Source: Bacteroidales bacterium | GTDB taxonomy: Bacteria; Bacteroidota; Bacteroidia; Bacteroidales; UBA932 | Assembly: GCA_022653735.1 (NCBI GenBank) | Contig: JALCSU010000002.1 | Span: 93,643 to 131,407 of the forward strand | Reading direction: 5' to 3' | Length of the DNA stretch: 37,765 bases | In this document: in pieces, positions 17,168 to 24,552 of the stretch | Layout: every line of letters begins with the position of its first letter | Position numbering within the stretch: position 1 is the stretch's first letter | Program-made: the position numbers and the translations under genes | The notes under the pieces: model-generated | Told to the model about the DNA's origin: nothing | Database searches by the model: none | Seen by the model: only the letters and a program-made list of their open reading frames with translations

Positions 17168-17244
17168 GTACTTTCGGATTCGTTTGTAACTTTCTCTCTG
17201 TAAATACGTTGCCGAAGATAAGATGCGTATCTTGTAAAATTTTA

Positions 17245-17306
17245 ACAGGGTGCTTTGGGAATATGCCTCAGACCGCGACTAGTTCATGCTTTCGAAAGTA
17301 TCCTGT
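17245..17306 (+). repeat. family-1 62-bp element, left copy
   Basis: Starts ACAGGGTGCTTTGGG, has GAATATGCCTC in the left half and ends CTTTCGAAAGTATCCTGT. The termini are imperfect inverted repeats of each other (ACAGGGTGCTTT versus ACAGGATACTTT). It is 47/62 identical to the copy at 18385-18446, which is inverted relative to it. Confidence 0.75.
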
Positions 17307-17353
17307 ATTGCGGCGATGACCAGTTTGTATCCTGCGTTGCGGAGACGACCAGC
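17298..17353 (+). repeat. 27-29 bp tandem repeat
   Basis: Two units begin GTATCCTG (17298-17326 and 17327-17353), each followed by a TTGCGG-rich stretch and GACCAG. A degenerate third piece GTTGCAGGGCTGCG follows. Unit 1 begins inside the right end of the family-1 element, and the array ends 16 bp before the RAYT stop codon. Confidence 0.7.
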
Positions 17354-17369
17354 GTTGCAGGGCTGCGAA

Positions 17370-18236
17370 TCACTTCCAGCCGCCGAACCGTTTGACGGTT
17401 TCAGAATCCAGTCCACAAATCCGACAGATTTGTTTTACGTCGGAGCCATATTTGTTCCTCAAAAGCCGGGCAAAAATACGCCTCATTGTTGCGTCCATCT
17501 CGTCAAAGCCTTTTACTCCGTAATATTCAAAATCTTTGTTCAGCTTCTCCATAAGCGTAGTGTCATCGTACATCGCACGATTTTCGCTCATTTCATATCT
17601 GGCACTTTCTTGTTCAACTTTCCAATTACTAAGTTGCCAAAAAAACTCCACTGGGCTTGCGAATAGTTCTTCAACTTTCCGGTAATTGACGTAGGATTCT
17701 GGCAGAATGTAGCCGTTTGCGACCAAGTATTCGCTTGGCAAATCTACCCAGGTTGACAAGTCGGACTTGATTTGTTTTCTGCTCATTTCCTCAATACGAT
17801 ACGGCTTTGCATCGAAAATATTCCTGTGGAAATACAGCCGGCAGGTATTCCAAGGGTAAGTGTATGGGTCACAAATTCTTGCCTTAAGGCAATTCCGCAG
17901 AATGTATACTACTTCTGTCTTGAACATCTCAGGGCTGGTAATCTCTACAAGAACAGGTTTGAGTCTGCGAAGAGGATGCGATGTGTTCTGGATGCATTTG
18001 CCGAGCCTGGATTTCAACTTGCAGAAGAATCGGATGGCTTCGGCCTTTTTCCCGGAAAGGAGAAAATGAAAATGATTGTTCATTAGAGTAAAGCAGAAGA
18101 TCATGATGTTCATTCCCTGCAATGCTATTGGAATGCTATTCATGCCTTGCCTGAAATCTTCAACGGTTTTGAAGATCAGATTATCTGGCAGTTCATCCGA
18201 ACAAAGATGCCAATATTTCCGAGATTCGTTTTCCAT
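17370..18236 (-). CDS. RAYT/TnpA-REP-like Y1 transposase, copy 1
   Basis: This 288-residue HUH single-strand nuclease relative of IS200/IS605 transposases has MNNHFHFLL with the metal-binding His-x-His at 55-57. YILRNCLKARICDPYTYPW follows from 111, with Tyr111 as the catalytic tyrosine; this matches the Y-I-x-x-N...A...P...Y-x-W signature of REP-associated tyrosine transposases. The C-terminal 150 residues end in a helix-turn-helix-like segment, ICGLDSETVKRFGGW. It is paralogous to the gene at 23333-24232. It is bracketed by inverted copies of a 62-bp element instead of IS ends with a tnpB, which suggests a domesticated RAYT acting on dispersed repeats. Reading frame and motifs are intact. 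Confidence 0.85.
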   Translation of the reverse strand: MENESRKYWHLCSDELPDNLIFKTVEDFRQGMNSIPIALQGMNIMIFCFTLMNNHFHFLLSGKKAEAIRFFCKLKSRLGKCIQNTSHPLRRLKPVLVEITSPEMFKTEVVYILRNCLKARICDPYTYPWNTCRLYFHRNIFDAKPYRIEEMSRKQIKSDLSTWVDLPSEYLVANGYILPESYVNYRKVEELFASPVEFFWQLSNWKVEQESARYEMSENRAMYDDTTLMEKLNKDFEYYGVKGFDEMDATMRRIFARLLRNKYGSDVKQICRICGLDSETVKRFGGWK

Positions 18237-18268
18237 AGTCGCAGAATTACCAAGGCGATTATCCTACG

Positions 18269-18276
18269 CAAAAATA
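18269..18276 (-). promoter_or_regulatory. -7 box of RAYT copy 1
   Basis: TATTTTTG on the minus strand, an exact consensus match, with a predicted leader of about 25 nt. The gene therefore appears to have a working promoter. Confidence 0.55.
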
Positions 18277-18343
18277 CTTAAAATGAGCATATTGTATTAG
18301 TAATTTCATAAAATTAGATTCACTTTTTTTCTGTTTTTTAAAG

Positions 18344-18359
18344 AAATTTCTGTTTTTAT
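18344..18359 (-). repeat. 16-mer ATAAAAACAGAAATTT, copy 3
   Basis: An exact copy, on the minus strand, of the 16-mer also present at 33047 and 33216. It lies about 70 bp upstream of the RAYT-1 -7 box, and a related TTTTCTGTTTTTTA lies just beside it. It may be an upstream binding site. Confidence 0.6.
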
Positions 18360-18384
18360 CAGTGCGCAATGTATTTTGCTGGTA

Positions 18385-18446
18385 ACAGGATACTTTTGAA
18401 AGTAAGAAAGAAACGTTGCTGGAGGCATATTCTTAAAGTACCCTGT
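18385..18446 (-). repeat. family-1 62-bp element, right copy (inverted)
   Basis: On the minus strand it reads ACAGGGTACTTTAAG, then GAATATGCCTCC, and ends CTTTCAAAAGTATCCTGT. It is exactly 62 bp, like the left copy, and in opposite orientation, so the RAYT gene is enclosed by a 1.2-kb inverted-repeat structure (17245-18446). Confidence 0.75.
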
Positions 18447-18464
18447 CTAATTATTACAGGGTAC
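18438..18464. terminator. perfect hairpin, possible terminator of mnmA
   Basis: GTACCCTGT (18438-18446) and ACAGGGTAC (18456-18464) are perfectly complementary around a 9-nt AT-rich loop, flanked by AAA and GTTTT. It lies 75 bp after the mnmA stop and overlaps the end of the family-1 element, so it may equally be the recognition hairpin of the RAYT. Confidence 0.4.
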
Positions 18465-18469
18465 GTTTT

Positions 18470-18523
18470 ATGCGTTTTGCAATGTATTGATAATTAGTGA
18501 ATTGACAATAGGGGTAAAAGCAT
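18470..18523. repeat. TGATAAT-core element, short form, degenerate
   Basis: ATGCGTTTTGC (18470-18480) and GTAAAAGCAT (18514-18523) form an imperfect terminal inverted repeat around TATTGATAATTAG. Arms of 18 and 29 bp and a total of 54 bp match the short element at 798-853. Confidence 0.4.
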
Positions 18524-18538
18524 CGTGCAGCTAAATGC

Positions 18539-20071
18539 TTAGAAAACTCCGGAGCCAAGCATTTCGTAGTCCTGGGAAGCCGAGGTGAGACTGTCCAGCG
18601 AGGTTGGGATAGCGCCTTCTCCTGGGATGGCACCTGCGGCTGAGATGGCGCTGGAATCTGACTTCGTGATGGAGGCTGGAGCGTACCATGCAGCGAACTG
18701 GCCGTCAGAGAGGCCGCGCTGAGGAATGTCGAATATTATGAATATGCCGCTGAGGCGTTTCACGAGCCATGCATCCTGCAGTGGCTGGCGGTAGCGGATG
18801 CGGACCTTGTAGCGGCGAACTTCTCCATTGCGCATTTCGAGATCGGTGCGAATCCAATGAATATTCTCCGTAGCAATGCGTATGCAGCTACGAGACAATC
18901 CTTTGTGCCGATGACCTTCCCCGACGTAAATTATGTTGCGTTCAATGTCTGTAGCTATCACGAATAGCGAGTCCTTGTGCCCGCCGATGTTTAGACCCTT
19001 TCTCTGCCCGATGGTATAAAACTGCGCCCCATCGTGCCTGCCTACGACCTTTCCCCATGGATTGTCCACATACCGGGTTTTCTTCACATGATGCTTCCCG
19101 GTGCGATAGGTTTCTGTCTCGAAAGTCAGGGAATCGTAACTGATCGGCTGCGAAAGCCGCATCAAGGTTTCATCGGAAAGCGCAGCAATCTTTTCGGCGG
19201 AATATTCATTTGCCCTGCACCTTACGTCCAAACGCACATTGTTGAAAGCGGCTCCGCCAGAATCCTCGGAAGAATATTCAGTTGTCATGAGTGGTTCTCC
19301 AGGCTCGGCAAGCAACGATGCCTGAGTGTCGTGGCTGAACTTATACTGCTTATTATCAGAGTAGAAAGAATCGTAGACTTCCACTACATCTCCCTCACGA
19401 GGCAGAAGCTTCTGCTTCAGGAACGTAGGCAGATCCACTTTGCCGACAAAACATATTCCCTGAGAGTCTTTCTTGTCTGCCGACGGCAAGTCAGCTTCGT
19501 GCGCCAGACGTCGAACCTCCGGCTTCGTTAGGCCTCCGATAGGGAAAAGCGCAGTCGAAAGCTGTTCCTGGCTGAGCTGGCAGAGGAAATAGCTCTGATC
19601 CTTGTTCGGGTCAATTCCTTCGAGCAACCTGGATTGGGGGATGCCGTCAATGACGACAGGCTTACCCGAAGCGTCCAGCAGGGGAGCCTTGCGGCAATAG
19701 TGTCCCGTCGCTACCATGTCAGCACCCATCTTGCGAGCAGTCTCCCAGAAAGCATCGAACTTGATTTCCCTGTTGCAAAGCACGTCAGGGTTGGGAGTGC
19801 GGCCGGCGTTATATTCATTGAACATATACTCCACCACCTTTGCCCTGTATTCCTTGGAAAGGTCCACGAAATAGAAAGGAATGCCGATTTTCCGTGCCAC
19901 CAGCTCTGCCACGTATCTATCCTCCTCCCATTCGCAGTCCCCGTGCAGAGTGGCATCCGCATCGTGCCAGTTCTGCATGAACATGGCGAATACGTCGTAC
20001 CCTTGCTGCTTCAGCAACAGGGCAGCAACGCTGGAGTCCACGCCTCCTGACAGTCCTACGCATATTCTCAT
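18539..20071 (-). CDS. mnmA: tRNA-specific 2-thiouridylase
   Basis: This enzyme thiolates U34 of tRNA-Lys, -Glu and -Gln using ATP and a sulfur relay. The PP-loop SGGVDSS is at 8-14, the catalytic Cys99 is in NPDVLCN, and the second Cys207 is in SQGICFVG. YTIGQRKGL (352-360) and FAAWY near the C-terminus confirm the family. At 510 residues it is well above the usual 350-390. Two insertions explain this: about 100 residues between EVYDSFYSDN (near 240) and GKVVGRHDG (340), and a Ser/Ala-rich stretch 464-501 before the terminal EMLGSGVF. Both keep the frame. The -7 box lies only 8 nt before the ATG. Confidence 0.94.
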   Translation of the reverse strand: MRICVGLSGGVDSSVAALLLKQQGYDVFAMFMQNWHDADATLHGDCEWEEDRYVAELVARKIGIPFYFVDLSKEYRAKVVEYMFNEYNAGRTPNPDVLCNREIKFDAFWETARKMGADMVATGHYCRKAPLLDASGKPVVIDGIPQSRLLEGIDPNKDQSYFLCQLSQEQLSTALFPIGGLTKPEVRRLAHEADLPSADKKDSQGICFVGKVDLPTFLKQKLLPREGDVVEVYDSFYSDNKQYKFSHDTQASLLAEPGEPLMTTEYSSEDSGGAAFNNVRLDVRCRANEYSAEKIAALSDETLMRLSQPISYDSLTFETETYRTGKHHVKKTRYVDNPWGKVVGRHDGAQFYTIGQRKGLNIGGHKDSLFVIATDIERNIIYVGEGHRHKGLSRSCIRIATENIHWIRTDLEMRNGEVRRYKVRIRYRQPLQDAWLVKRLSGIFIIFDIPQRGLSDGQFAAWYAPASITKSDSSAISAAGAIPGEGAIPTSLDSLTSASQDYEMLGSGVF

Positions 20072-20078
20072 GATGCGG

Positions 20079-20086
20079 CAAAGTTA
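20079..20086 (-). promoter_or_regulatory. -7 box of mnmA, near-leaderless
   Basis: TAACTTTG on the minus strand. The A of the start codon is the eighth base after the box, so transcription would begin at or next to the start codon. Confidence 0.6.
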
Positions 20087-20116
20087 GTCAATTGCCGAAT
20101 TTTGTACAATTTTTGC

Positions 20117-20124
20117 TATCTTGC
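20117..20124 (+). promoter_or_regulatory. possible -7 box of cdd
   Basis: TATCTTGC, 6 of 8 bases to consensus, 27 nt ahead of the ATG at 20151. Confidence 0.3.
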
Positions 20125-20150
20125 ATTTCACTTTTATCAAATAATTGAAT

Positions 20151-20636
20151 ATGAAGACACTCAATCTGGAGATAAATTACACTGAATATTCTTCATTAGA
20201 CGAAATGACAGCGGAAGACCAGGAACTGGTACGCGCTGCGATCGAGGCTCAGAAAACATCATACGCACCATATTCAAAATTCAATGTTGGAGCTGCCGTA
20301 CGTCTCGATGACGGCACAATCGTGAAAGGCTCCAATCAAGAAAATTCCGCTTATCCCTCCGGCCTCTGCGCTGAGCGTACCGCAATGTTTTCTGCGAACG
20401 CGACTTATCCTGGAAGAGCGATGGTCGGGATTGCCATAGCAGGAGGCTTTGAAGGCGGCATAGACAATGCCCCATGCACGCCTTGTGGTGCATGCCGGCA
20501 AGTAATGGCAGAGTATCAGACCCTTGGGAAAAGGAATATGGCGGTGATCATGGTCGGCGCCTCAAAGATTTGGAAATTCGAGAAAGTTGAAGATATTCTT
20601 CCTTTCATATTCGACAGCTTCAATGAGAAGCAGTGA
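20151..20636 (+). CDS. cdd: cytidine deaminase
   Basis: The enzyme deaminates cytidine and deoxycytidine to the uridines for pyrimidine salvage. The zinc site is visible as CAERTA (Cys, catalytic Glu) and PCGACRQ (two Cys). YAPYSKFNVGAAV and QENSAYPSGLCAE are family signatures. The ATG at 20151 (MKTLNLEINY) gives 161 residues, slightly above the usual 130-140 through an N-terminal extension; an in-frame TTG at 20145 is less likely. It is divergent from mnmA and precedes the SRP RNA gene. Confidence 0.95.
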   Translation: MKTLNLEINYTEYSSLDEMTAEDQELVRAAIEAQKTSYAPYSKFNVGAAVRLDDGTIVKGSNQENSAYPSGLCAERTAMFSANATYPGRAMVGIAIAGGFEGGIDNAPCTPCGACRQVMAEYQTLGKRNMAVIMVGASKIWKFEKVEDILPFIFDSFNEKQ

Positions 20637-20714
20637 GCCATATCCGGCAAGGGACGAATTTCCGGAAAACCTGGCATAATTTCCAGGATAGTTGGCAGAA
20701 TGACTTAAAAAGAC

Positions 20715-20722
20715 TATATTTG
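20715..20722 (+). promoter_or_regulatory. -7 box of the SRP RNA gene
   Basis: TATATTTG, exact consensus, ending 4 nt before the GGGGAAAG that begins the mature RNA helix. Confidence 0.65.
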
Positions 20723-20725
20723 CAG

Positions 20726-20830
20726 CGGGGAAAGTCGTACACGACCAGCTCCCTCTGAATCCCCCCAGGGCCGGAAGGCAGCAAGGGTAAGAGGTTGTAG
20801 CGGTGCGATGTGCTAAGCTTTCCCTTTTTT
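20726..20830 (+). ncRNA. ffs: signal recognition particle RNA, small bacterial type
   Basis: The RNA has the conserved domain IV tip: CCCCCCAGGGCCGGAAGGCA with GCAAGGG opposite, including the GGAAG tetraloop region bound by Ffh. The ends pair (GGGGAAAG with CTTTCCC), and a run of seven T's ends the transcript. About 100 nt is normal for the small bacterial form. With Ffh and FtsY it directs nascent membrane proteins to SecYEG and YidC. Confidence 0.93.
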
Positions 20831-20959
20831 TGTATCCATTGTAGAATATCTTGCCTAGCAGAGTCCTACGCTTCGCCACATTTTGCATATTTCGCCACAA
20901 ATATCCTTTTTTAGCAAATGCCAATTGGCTTTTCATTGCCTTGGCTAGCGTATTATTTA

Positions 20960-20967
20960 TAAATTTG
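20960..20967 (+). promoter_or_regulatory. -7 box of the AMP-ligase gene
   Basis: TAAATTTG, exact consensus, with a predicted leader of about 20 nt. Confidence 0.55.
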
Positions 20968-20995
20968 CCCTCACAAAAGTTTAATCTGCTTTTTT

Positions 20996-22624
20996 ATGAA
21001 AGATTTTAAAGAAATTTTCGAAAGCCATTACACTTGGATCGAAGGATTCATGCGCAATGTAAGACGGTATGGCGAGAGAAATGCAATGATCGACCCAGAC
21101 CAAGACAAGACATGGACTTACGAAGAACTTAACAGTGACTGCAACAGGCTTTGCAAAGCTCTGCTTCATGACGGAGTTACGAAAGGTGATGTTGTGATGA
21201 CCCAGCTTATGAACTGCCCCGAGTTCGTATTCGCCTATGTCGCATGCCATAAAATTCATGCGGTAGGCAGTCCCGTTAGCTACAGGCTCAGCCCTGGAGA
21301 ACTTGCCCAAAACCTATTGGATGCGCATCCGAAGGTGTTGGTCTTCGATGCTGGAAAGAAAGACGATGTGCTTGAAGCAATGAAAATTGCGAATCTCAAG
21401 CCTTCCAGATTAATTGTAGTCGGGGGCGAGGGCGAAGGAGACATAGTCTCTTATAATGAATATGTCAGAGCGTTCCCAAGGGAGGAGCCTCCGTTCACGT
21501 GCGAGTACAATATCTATGACGAGACAACGCGACTATATACTTCCGGCACTACTGGACGACCTAAAGGCGTGCCGCTAACCAGCATAAATGAGGTTCTTTC
21601 CAGCCACGATGTGATGATTCATTTCCCGATGAGTTACAGGGATGTAACCATGAACACTACGCCATGGTTCCATCGGGGAGGCTTGCATTGCGCTGGCCCT
21701 TGCCCTACTTTCTACGCCGGAGCCTCTCTCATCGTCATGAGAAAATTCGACCCTGAAATTACGCTGAAATACACAGCCAAATACAAGATTACATTCTTGA
21801 TAGGAGTTCCTACCGTTCTTGAAAATCTAGCGGACGAGCAGGAGAAGAAGGGTTATGACCTGAGCACCCTGAAAGGAATCGTTACCATGGGCAGTCCGCT
21901 GGAGCGTTCTGCTTGCATTCGTTATCAGCAAGTGCTGACTCCTAACATATTCAATGGGTATGGCACTACCGAGACCTTCTGGAACACTTTCCTGAGACCG
22001 TTCGACCTTCCCGAGAATGCCGGAACAGCTGGCGCTTCTTGCATTGATGATGATGTGAGAGTTGTGAAGGTGTACGAAGACAGACGCGCCGAGCCTGACG
22101 ATCTGGCTCAGCAGGATGGGAGGGAAGTCGGCGAGGTCATCATTTCTTCGCCTGCGAAATCCCCTTACCAGTACAGCAATAATCCTGTTGAGACGGCTAG
22201 TAAATATTACAAGGATTTCATTTACACGGGCGACTTGGCTACCTGGGACGATAAATCTTTCATAACCATCATAGGCAGAAAGGATGACATGATCATATCT
22301 TCTGGGGAGAACATCTACCCTACTCAGATAGAGGAGATTCTCAATGGATTTCCTAAGGTGAAAGACTGCATAGTGACCGCCGTTCCAGACAAGATGCGTG
22401 GTCAGGTGGTCACTGCGTACGTAGTCAAGGCAGACGAGTCTCTGACGGTCGAAGAATTGGATCAGGATTTCAAGGACAGTCCTAACATAGCTAATTTCAA
22501 GCGCCCGCGCTACTACAGGTTCGTCTCTCAGCTGCCTTACACCGCTACAGGAAAGAAGCTTCACGTGAAGATGAAGGAGATAGCGGAAGATGATCTGAGG
22601 AACGGCCTGCTGCTCGTTGTCTGA
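20996..22624 (+). CDS. AMP-binding acyl-CoA synthetase/ligase (ANL superfamily)
   Basis: This 542-residue enzyme adenylates a carboxylic acid and probably transfers it to CoA. The P-loop is YTSGTTGRPKG, the A5 motif is NGYGTTE, the aspartate motif is YTGDLATW, the hinge is GRKDDMIISSGENIYP, and the C-terminal catalytic lysine is in TATGKKLH. The order and spacing are complete, so it should be active. The substrate is not evident; the overall form recalls medium-chain fatty-acid or aryl-acid CoA ligases. It is monocistronic, between the SRP RNA gene and a terminator, without carrier-protein or biosynthetic neighbours. Confidence 0.88.
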   Translation: MKDFKEIFESHYTWIEGFMRNVRRYGERNAMIDPDQDKTWTYEELNSDCNRLCKALLHDGVTKGDVVMTQLMNCPEFVFAYVACHKIHAVGSPVSYRLSPGELAQNLLDAHPKVLVFDAGKKDDVLEAMKIANLKPSRLIVVGGEGEGDIVSYNEYVRAFPREEPPFTCEYNIYDETTRLYTSGTTGRPKGVPLTSINEVLSSHDVMIHFPMSYRDVTMNTTPWFHRGGLHCAGPCPTFYAGASLIVMRKFDPEITLKYTAKYKITFLIGVPTVLENLADEQEKKGYDLSTLKGIVTMGSPLERSACIRYQQVLTPNIFNGYGTTETFWNTFLRPFDLPENAGTAGASCIDDDVRVVKVYEDRRAEPDDLAQQDGREVGEVIISSPAKSPYQYSNNPVETASKYYKDFIYTGDLATWDDKSFITIIGRKDDMIISSGENIYPTQIEEILNGFPKVKDCIVTAVPDKMRGQVVTAYVVKADESLTVEELDQDFKDSPNIANFKRPRYYRFVSQLPYTATGKKLHVKMKEIAEDDLRNGLLLVV

Positions 22625-22666
22625 GATTCGGAATTCTCCTGCCACGGAGGCGGAATATTCATATTG

Positions 22667-22694
22667 CAGCCGAGGCCAGCCCCCTCGGCTGTTT
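22667..22694 (+). terminator. terminator hairpin after the AMP-ligase gene
   Basis: CAGCCGAGG (22667-22675) pairs with CCTCGGCTG (22683-22691) and is followed by TTT. The T run is short, so termination may be partial. Confidence 0.5.
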
Positions 22695-22760
22695 CATGTC
22701 CAGGCGCCAGCCCTGTCTCACGCTCCACAGTGTCATTGACTGTAATCGTAGGAAATTTGC

Positions 22761-22768
22761 TAACTTTG
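22761..22768 (+). promoter_or_regulatory. -7 box of the small membrane protein gene
   Basis: TAACTTTG, exact consensus. It lies inside the longer open frame that starts at 22696, so it decides for the downstream start at 22792. Confidence 0.55.
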
Positions 22769-22791
22769 ATGATGGAAATTCGATTTGCGAT

Positions 22792-23310
22792 ATGATTCAC
22801 AAGAATGTTCAGATGATGGATGCCGGATGTGTCCTGTTTCAGACGGAGAAGCCTTACGGAATTGTCCTTGGAGGTGTTAAGCGTGAGATGGAGAAGTACG
22901 GGAAGGTGCTGAGGAAAACGGAATTTAATCCAGAAGACTTGCCAGAAACCACTGGCGACTGCGATTTGTTCTTGGATTGGTCTGCCTGGCATCGTCTGCG
23001 CTGCATTGCATGTAAGGTTGAAGAAGCCGGAATAGTGGGTAAGACGGATGAGGGGGAAGAAATCCACCGTTATGCAGCCACATTCAAAGAAGGCAATGCC
23101 AACGCTCCGATCCGTAAAATATTCGCATGGGGACTTGCCATTCTGCTACTCCTCGTCAGCATATTCATAAAATTCCCAATTCCAAGGTCCTTAGCCATAA
23201 TTATCGCCATAGTCCTTGGCATCGGCACAGCCATCCTGCTCCTTCGCCCCAGCCAAAAAGCTCAGAGCGCGATTCGGTCCCTCTGCAGCATCATAGCACA
23301 AGCCAAGTGA
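22792..23310 (+). CDS. hypothetical protein with two C-terminal membrane segments
   Basis: The frame is open from 22696, but the -7 box at 22761-22768 makes the ATG at 22792 (MIHKNVQMMD) the probable start, giving 172 residues. The first 110 residues are soluble and mixed in charge, with no motif I recognise beyond a WSAWHRLRC segment. Two hydrophobic helices follow (ILLLLVSIFIKF and LAIIIAIVLGIGTAILLL) with a short basic tail. It is probably an inner-membrane protein with a cytoplasmic N-terminal domain. It converges on the second RAYT gene with a 22-bp gap. Confidence 0.6.
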   Translation: MIHKNVQMMDAGCVLFQTEKPYGIVLGGVKREMEKYGKVLRKTEFNPEDLPETTGDCDLFLDWSAWHRLRCIACKVEEAGIVGKTDEGEEIHRYAATFKEGNANAPIRKIFAWGLAILLLLVSIFIKFPIPRSLAIIIAIVLGIGTAILLLRPSQKAQSAIRSLCSIIAQAK

Positions 23311-23332
23311 CCACGTCGCCCCTCGGCCTACT

Positions 23333-24232
23333 TCACATCCACCCTCCGAAACGCCGGACAGTCGCTTCGTCTAAACCTATCAGCCTGCATACCTGTTTCA
23401 CATTCGAGCCATAAGCATTCCTCAGTATCGGCACGAATATTCTTTTCATGGTATCGTCCATGTCATTGAAACCAGAAACACTATATTCCTTAAACTTTGG
23501 TTGAAGTTTTTCAAGCAATACAGTATCTTCGTACATGGCTTTGTCGACAGCCCCTCTATCCTGTTCTATTGATCTTTTCTCGGATGCCCATTCAAGCTGG
23601 GCCGCTTTCTGTTCGCTTTTCCAATCTTTCAGATAATAGAAAAGATCTAGAGCAGATCCGAACAAATGCTCAACGGTAGCTATTTGCACATAAGATTCGG
23701 GCCGGATTATTCCATTCGCAATTAGGTAGTCATCAGGGAGTCGCACCCTGGTCGACAATATATTCCGGATTTCCCAGCCGTTCATGTCTCTTATTCTTCT
23801 GAAAGTGAACTTATTGATGCAATGTTTGAAATATATCCCTCCGGTGCTCCAAGGATAATTATAAGGATCATTCATCTTTGCGGCAACGCAGTTCCTCAAA
23901 ATATATGCGACTTCATTTCTGAACATTTGTTCGTCCGTGACTTCTATCAGCTTGAAGTTTAATCCTTTCAATGGCGACTGAATTCTATGCTTTTTCGACA
24001 AGTGAGCAGCAAGGCGTCTTTTGAATTTCGTAAAGAATTCTGTTGCTGCCTCGACCGTGCCACTTATCAGAAGATGCACATGATTATTCATTAGGATGAA
24101 GCAGTAGATGCAGATATCTGTTCCTTGCAGTGCGATAGGGATGCTATTCATGCCGAACTTATAGTCATCCAACGTTTTGAAAATAATTTTGTTAGGAAGC
24201 TCCTGAGAGCATAAGTGCCAAAAGTCTTTCAT
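23333..24232 (-). CDS. RAYT/TnpA-REP-like Y1 transposase, copy 2
   Basis: A paralogue of the gene at 17370-18236. From the ATG at 24232 (MKDFWHLCSQEL), which aligns with the start of copy 1, it has 299 residues; an upstream ATG at 24286 would add 18 residues without similarity to copy 1. The His-x-His is in MNNHVHLL (51-53) and the catalytic tyrosine in YILRNC (Tyr110), followed by NDPYNYPWST. The C-terminal helix-turn-helix-like segment is LIGLDEATVRRFGGW. A pair of 65-bp palindromic repeats lies 120 bp upstream of its start. I infer that these repeats are its substrate. Confidence 0.85.
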   Translation of the reverse strand: MKDFWHLCSQELPNKIIFKTLDDYKFGMNSIPIALQGTDICIYCFILMNNHVHLLISGTVEAATEFFTKFKRRLAAHLSKKHRIQSPLKGLNFKLIEVTDEQMFRNEVAYILRNCVAAKMNDPYNYPWSTGGIYFKHCINKFTFRRIRDMNGWEIRNILSTRVRLPDDYLIANGIIRPESYVQIATVEHLFGSALDLFYYLKDWKSEQKAAQLEWASEKRSIEQDRGAVDKAMYEDTVLLEKLQPKFKEYSVSGFNDMDDTMKRIFVPILRNAYGSNVKQVCRLIGLDEATVRRFGGWM

Positions 24233-24350
24233 AGTTAGCGTGTTTAATGTTGTGTCTAAGTTATTGAAAATGTTTTTTGCATGCAATAAAATTTTACGGT
24301 TTTTCAGGTTCTCTCGGGTAACTGGGGAGTCTGCGATGGTAGCTGTCTAC

Positions 24351-24415
24351 GAGCGTGCGGTCGTAGCTCCTGTGACGTTGATAATGAATATATTACAGAG
24401 GGTCGCTTCTCGCTC
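24351..24415 (+). repeat. TGATAAT-core REP-like element, copy A
   Basis: 65 bp from GAGCGTGCGG to CTCGCTC, with the core TTGATAATGAATATATTA starting 27 bp in. The ends are an imperfect inverted repeat. It is 59/65 identical to copy B, 81 bp further on. Confidence 0.8.
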
Positions 24416-24431
24416 GTATAGTCAGGCAGTG

Positions 24432-24496
24432 GAGCGTGCGGTCGTGGCTCCTGTGACGTTGATAATGAATATATTATTGAGTGTCGCCTCACGCTC
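24432..24496 (+). repeat. TGATAAT-core REP-like element, copy B
   Basis: 65 bp with ends GAGCGTGCGG and CCTCACGCTC, complementary at 9 of 10 positions. The same core as copy A lies between arms of 28 and 30 bp. Differences from copy A lie mainly in the right arm and improve the terminal pairing. Confidence 0.8.
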
Positions 24497-24512
24497 GTCC
24501 GAGAATGATACG

Positions 24513-24546
24513 AAAAATCCCCGACCCGGGAAGGTCGAGGATTTTT
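24513..24546 (-). terminator. terminator of the nqr operon
   Basis: The stem AAAAATCC-CGACC/GGTCG-GGATTTTT (one C opposite one A interrupts it) has flanking A and T runs, so it can work in both directions. It lies 36 bp after the nqrF stop. Confidence 0.8.
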
Positions 24547-24552
24547 CTGTTG

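Noticed and set aside
17370..18446. RAYT-1 region as an ordinary IS200/IS605 insertion sequence
   Set aside because: There is no tnpB, the C-terminal domain is RAYT-like, and the flanks are inverted 62-bp elements instead of subterminal hairpins with a tetranucleotide target.
21827..22645. 272-codon minus-strand open frame opposite the AMP-ligase gene
   Set aside because: The plus strand carries a complete ANL motif series; the minus frame has no recognisable family or promoter.
24351..24496. The 65-bp repeat pair as a terminator pair of the nqr operon
   Set aside because: A conventional terminator already follows nqrF at 24513-24546, and the repeats have no T runs; their core is shared with elements elsewhere.
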